Below the pieces are notes generated by a model, which ran no database searches, had not been told where the DNA came from, and saw only the letters and a list, made by a program, of their open reading frames with translations. Source: Exiguobacterium sp. s48 (lineage in GTDB: Bacteria; Bacillota; Bacilli; Exiguobacteriales; Exiguobacteriaceae). Taken from it: a stretch of DNA of 64,000 bases. Of this stretch, positions 61,233 to 64,000 are shown in pieces (the stretch's first letter is position 1; every line of letters starts with the position of its first letter). The stretch covers positions 1,612,001 through 1,676,000 of the forward strand of contig NZ_JACSKC010000001.1 of the NCBI RefSeq assembly GCF_018617395.1, given 5' to 3'. The position numbers and the translations under genes are program-made.

Positions 61233-63299
61233 TCATGCCGGGTGGATGACCAGGCAATACGCGTCATAGTCTGTTTGTTGTGTGAGGTTTATGCCTTGTT
61301 CCATCAAATAGCGTCCGCTCACGCGGCGCCCTTCTAGTTCGTACGTCCGTTCAGGGTCGAGTCCGCGCAGCTTCACACGTAAGCGGTTCTTCCCGTATTG
61401 GCGTCGGTCGGCGTTGACGAGGATGACGTAGTCTTCTCCGTCCGTATAGCCGACAGCGTGGAAGCCGTCCCGTTTGAGCGAGGCGAGACGATGGCTCGTC
61501 CCGTGCTGTACGAGCGGCCGTATCGTTTTATACGTCGCAATCCATTCTTTCGCTTCTGCCAATTCTTCTTTCGTCCATTCGAGCAGGTTGCCACCGATGC
61601 CGAGCGTCCCTTGCATGGCACTGACGAACCGATATCCGAGTGGCATCGAACGATTATTCAACCAGTTCGGCGCGTCTGTCACCCAACAGCTCATCATCTT
61701 CGCGTTATAAGCGTATGTGAAACCTTCCTGGATGGTGAGACGGTCGAGTGCGTCCGTGTTGTCGCTCGTCCAAACCTGTTCGACGCGCGAGAGGACTCCG
61801 AGGTCGATCCGCCCACCGCCACCGGCGCACGACTCGAACGCGACATTCGGATGTCTTTCTCGTAATGTGTCGAGGATGCGATACACGGCTTCCGCGTGAC
61901 GGAGCCATAATTCCTTCGCATCCGTCAAATGAGGACTGTCCGGTTCTGAGAAGGCACGGTTCATGTCCCATTTGATGTATCGGATGTCGTGTCGTCCGAG
62001 CAACTCGTCGAGCCAAGACGTCACGTGCGCCTCGACCTCAGGCAGGGCGAGGTTCAAGACGAACTGGTTTCGTGATGTCGTCGACGGACGTTCGTTCGTA
62101 TGGTAAATCCACTCCGGATGAGCCCTGTACAGGTCTGAATCCGGATTAACCATCTCCGGTTCGACCCATAGCCCGAACTGGAGACCTTTCTCCTCGACGT
62201 AGCGGACGAGCGGGTCGAGCCCGTTCGGGAACTTCGTCTCGTTGACGTGCCAATCCCCGAGTCCAGCCGCGTCCGAATGGCGCTCACCGAACCAGCCGTC
62301 ATCGACGACGAACAACTCACAACCGATAGCGGCCGCCTCGTCGACAAGACGTTTCTGTCCGTCCTCGCTGACATCAAAATAGGTCGCTTCCCACGAGTTA
62401 TAGAGGACCGGGCGCAACACGTCACGCGTCGCTTCCGGCATGATGACGTCGCGCTCGAAGTCGTGTGCATTCTGACTCATGCCCCCGAATCCACGTTGCG
62501 TATAGCCGATATAGCCGGGTGGCGTCGTGAACGATTCCTCCGCTTGAAGCGTTCTCGCGAAGTCGAACGAGTTGATTCCACCCGTCACTTGCGTAAAGCC
62601 AAACTGGTCTTTCTCAAAATGGATTGCCCAGTTACCGGAATGTCCGAGGAATCCGTAGACAACTTCCCCATCTGTCTCCGTCGCATTACTGTCGAGTGCG
62701 AACCACGGATTGTTTTGATGGCTCGTCAACCCGCGACGGCTCTCGATCGTCTTCTTACCCGGGAGGAGCGGCCCTTCTTGAAGCTGGAACTCGCTCGTCC
62801 ACGCCCCGCTGAAATGACGGAGTCGCATGTCGCGCTCGATCAGTCCGAGACTGAACGATTGCGCGCTCTCGAGCGTGACCATCTCACCTGCTTTAACAGT
62901 CATGCAGCGGGCGATGATGTCGTACGCAGGATAAAGCGTGAACTGAAGCGTCACGTGAAGGGACTGAATCGAGTCGAACAAATCAATCTCGAGTGTCTCT
63001 CCTTCAATCCGTGCATCACTGAATACAAACGCATGCAACCGTTCCGTCTCGGTATGGCTCTTCAATGTCGGTTCCGTATAGACGAGGTCGCCGAACGAGG
63101 TGAACTCGTAAGCCGACACCCCTTCCGGTGTCTCGAACGACGAGTGCAACACGCGCGCATCCGGTAGTTCTTTGATGTCCGACTCATGTAGGCGTCCACC
63201 GAGATATTGATGGACGAGACGACCGCGTGCATCGACATCAAACACGTACGTGAGATTCGTCCCGATGAGGGCGAACCGATTGTCGTGACGAACGATCAT
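61233..63299 (-). CDS. Alpha-galactosidase, glycoside hydrolase family 36
   Basis: 688-residue cytosolic enzyme without a signal peptide. The nucleophile Asp is in YIKWDMNRAF and the acid/base Asp is in VWTSDNTDALDR; FVVDDGWFG and CAGGGGRIDLGVL are further GH36 marks. It releases galactose from melibiose, raffinose or related sugars that enter the cell. The ATG overlaps the upstream gene's stop (ATGA). No transporter is in the window on this side; it may be beyond the right edge. Confidence 0.94.
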   Translation of the reverse strand: MIVRHDNRFALIGTNLTYVFDVDARGRLVHQYLGGRLHESDIKELPDARVLHSSFETPEGVSAYEFTSFGDLVYTEPTLKSHTETERLHAFVFSDARIEGETLEIDLFDSIQSLHVTLQFTLYPAYDIIARCMTVKAGEMVTLESAQSFSLGLIERDMRLRHFSGAWTSEFQLQEGPLLPGKKTIESRRGLTSHQNNPWFALDSNATETDGEVVYGFLGHSGNWAIHFEKDQFGFTQVTGGINSFDFARTLQAEESFTTPPGYIGYTQRGFGGMSQNAHDFERDVIMPEATRDVLRPVLYNSWEATYFDVSEDGQKRLVDEAAAIGCELFVVDDGWFGERHSDAAGLGDWHVNETKFPNGLDPLVRYVEEKGLQFGLWVEPEMVNPDSDLYRAHPEWIYHTNERPSTTSRNQFVLNLALPEVEAHVTSWLDELLGRHDIRYIKWDMNRAFSEPDSPHLTDAKELWLRHAEAVYRILDTLRERHPNVAFESCAGGGGRIDLGVLSRVEQVWTSDNTDALDRLTIQEGFTYAYNAKMMSCWVTDAPNWLNNRSMPLGYRFVSAMQGTLGIGGNLLEWTKEELAEAKEWIATYKTIRPLVQHGTSHRLASLKRDGFHAVGYTDGEDYVILVNADRRQYGKNRLRVKLRGLDPERTYELEGRRVSGRYLMEQGINLTQQTDYDAYCLVIHPA

Positions 63300-64000
63300 G
63301 CCTTCACCTCCCGTTTGAGTAGGACGACTGCGAGCGGTTCGAGTTCGAGTGCGCCCGTCACCGTCTCCCCTTCGAGCGTCTGCCACGTGCCGTCAAGTTC
63401 GACGGATGACGTGACCTCGGTCGAATGGTTCAAATAGAAGCGGATCAACTGCCCGTCCCCATGACGATCGACTTTCTCGACATCGTCCGGAAGTCGGTGC
63501 GCGTCAATTCCGGCACGTGTGAGCGCCTCGTGATAGACCGTGTCGAGCATCGCATCGTCGACCGATGAGCCAATATACGTCACATCGCCTTTATACGTGT
63601 GACGCGTGATGGCCGCTGTTCCTTTATAGAACGCCTGCCCGTAAGTCGCGAGTACTTCGGCACCTTTTGGCGTGATTAAGTCGCACCAAATGTTCGCCTC
63701 AGACACTTGGTCGCCGAGGCGGACCTCATTCGACTGGACGGCTTGTAAACTCTCATACTCGTCAATCTCGATCCCGGCATATTCAGCGAACTTACCAGGG
63801 AGCGTCAAATTGTGGCAACGGTTGATCGGGTCTTTCACTCCAGTGCGGTACGTGAAGATGACGTTCCCACCGTTTTCGATATAGTCGATGAGCGTCTCGT
63901 CGAACACATCATTCCCGAGGAAATAGAGTGGGACGATGACGAGTTTATACGAATCGAGCGCATCTCCTGGGAAGACGATATCCGTATTGACCCCTTGACG
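63296..64000 (-). CDS. Beta-galactosidase, glycoside hydrolase family 42 (partial, 5' part outside window)
   Basis: The last 234 residues of a GH42 enzyme are visible, covering the trimerisation and C-terminal domains. GVNTDIVFPGD, LVIVPLYFLGND, GGNVIFTYRTGVKD and NRCHNLTLPG are the usual hallmarks. The catalytic domain lies to the right of the window. The enzyme cleaves lactose or galacto-oligosaccharides. It is the first visible gene of the operon, followed with an ATGA overlap by the alpha-galactosidase. Confidence 0.9.
   Translation of the reverse strand, partial: RQGVNTDIVFPGDALDSYKLVIVPLYFLGNDVFDETLIDYIENGGNVIFTYRTGVKDPINRCHNLTLPGKFAEYAGIEIDEYESLQAVQSNEVRLGDQVSEANIWCDLITPKGAEVLATYGQAFYKGTAAITRHTYKGDVTYIGSSVDDAMLDTVYHEALTRAGIDAHRLPDDVEKVDRHGDGQLIRFYLNHSTEVTSSVELDGTWQTLEGETVTGALELEPLAVVLLKREVKA

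Noticed and set aside
62247-63167. 306-codon plus-strand frame across the alpha-galactosidase
   Set aside because: Antisense shadow of a strongly supported GH36 gene; no ribosome site or recognisable motif.

Overview
The window looks like a chromosomal segment of a mid-GC member of the Bacillales. An Exiguobacterium-type genome is my best guess, and this is inference only. It rests on AGGAGG-type ribosome sites, a YxdLM/YxeA-type transporter, a YvrJ/DUF1659/DUF2922 cassette, the Firmicutes form of GalT, and CcpA (cre) and BglG-type (RAT) control signals. I see no rRNA, tRNA, insertion sequence, phage or CRISPR array.

Layout. (1) 1-2 kb: the start of a FetA-like ABC ATPase, two small unrecognised proteins that resemble immunity proteins, a 28-residue membrane peptide, and a regularly spaced array of a 13-bp motif. 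(2) 2-6.8 kb: a GntR repressor divergent from a disaccharide PTS operon (GH4 phospho-glucosidase, EIIC, EIIA, EIIB, ChbG-type deacetylase), with an operator and a cre site between them. (3) 6.9-17.7 kb: assorted genes, including a P-loop kinase-like protein, a zinc-ribbon protein with a dead trypsin-like domain, small membrane proteins, an SDR oxidoreductase, two chemoreceptors and a large secreted protein. (4) 17.7-19.4 kb: a cassette of very small genes (DUF2922, DUF1659, YvrJ) divergent from a MerR-like regulator. (5) 19.5-24.6 kb: a YxdLM-YxeA peptide-resistance-type ABC system with a divergent two-component system. (6) 24.6-32 kb: two EAL phosphodiesterases with degenerate GGDEF domains on either side of a LysM/SH3/NlpC-P60 wall hydrolase, and a membrane protein.

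(7) 32-51.5 kb: an extracellular or capsular polysaccharide locus, read on the minus strand from capA (51.3 kb) to rfbB (33.9 kb), with ugd beyond it. It encodes chain-length and tyrosine-kinase control (CapA, CapB), polymerase (Wzy), flippase (Wzx), an initiating phospho-sugar transferase, four glycosyltransferases, the UDP-N-acetyl-L-fucosamine enzymes CapE, CapF and CapG, and a dTDP-amino-sugar branch (RfbA, RfbB, aminotransferase) with an ATP-grasp ligase and a WbqC-family protein. (8) 51.5-52.7 kb: a membrane-anchored transglutaminase-like protein. (9) 52.9-56.5 kb: a beta-glucoside PTS (BglP) and GH1 phospho-beta-glucosidase behind a cre-overlapped promoter and an antiterminator/terminator leader. 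(10) 56.5-64 kb: a tightly coupled galactoside operon on the minus strand: GH42 beta-galactosidase (cut by the window end), GH36 alpha-galactosidase, galK, galE, galT, galM.

The main themes are uptake and breakdown of plant or chitin disaccharides, Leloir galactose metabolism, and surface polysaccharide synthesis. UDP-galactose and UDP-glucose from the gal genes could feed the polysaccharide locus. The least explained pieces are the 13-bp motif array at 1.8-1.93 kb, the exact 20-bp repeat placed about 90-105 nt upstream of both capA and capE, and the DUF1659/YvrJ/DUF2922 cassette.
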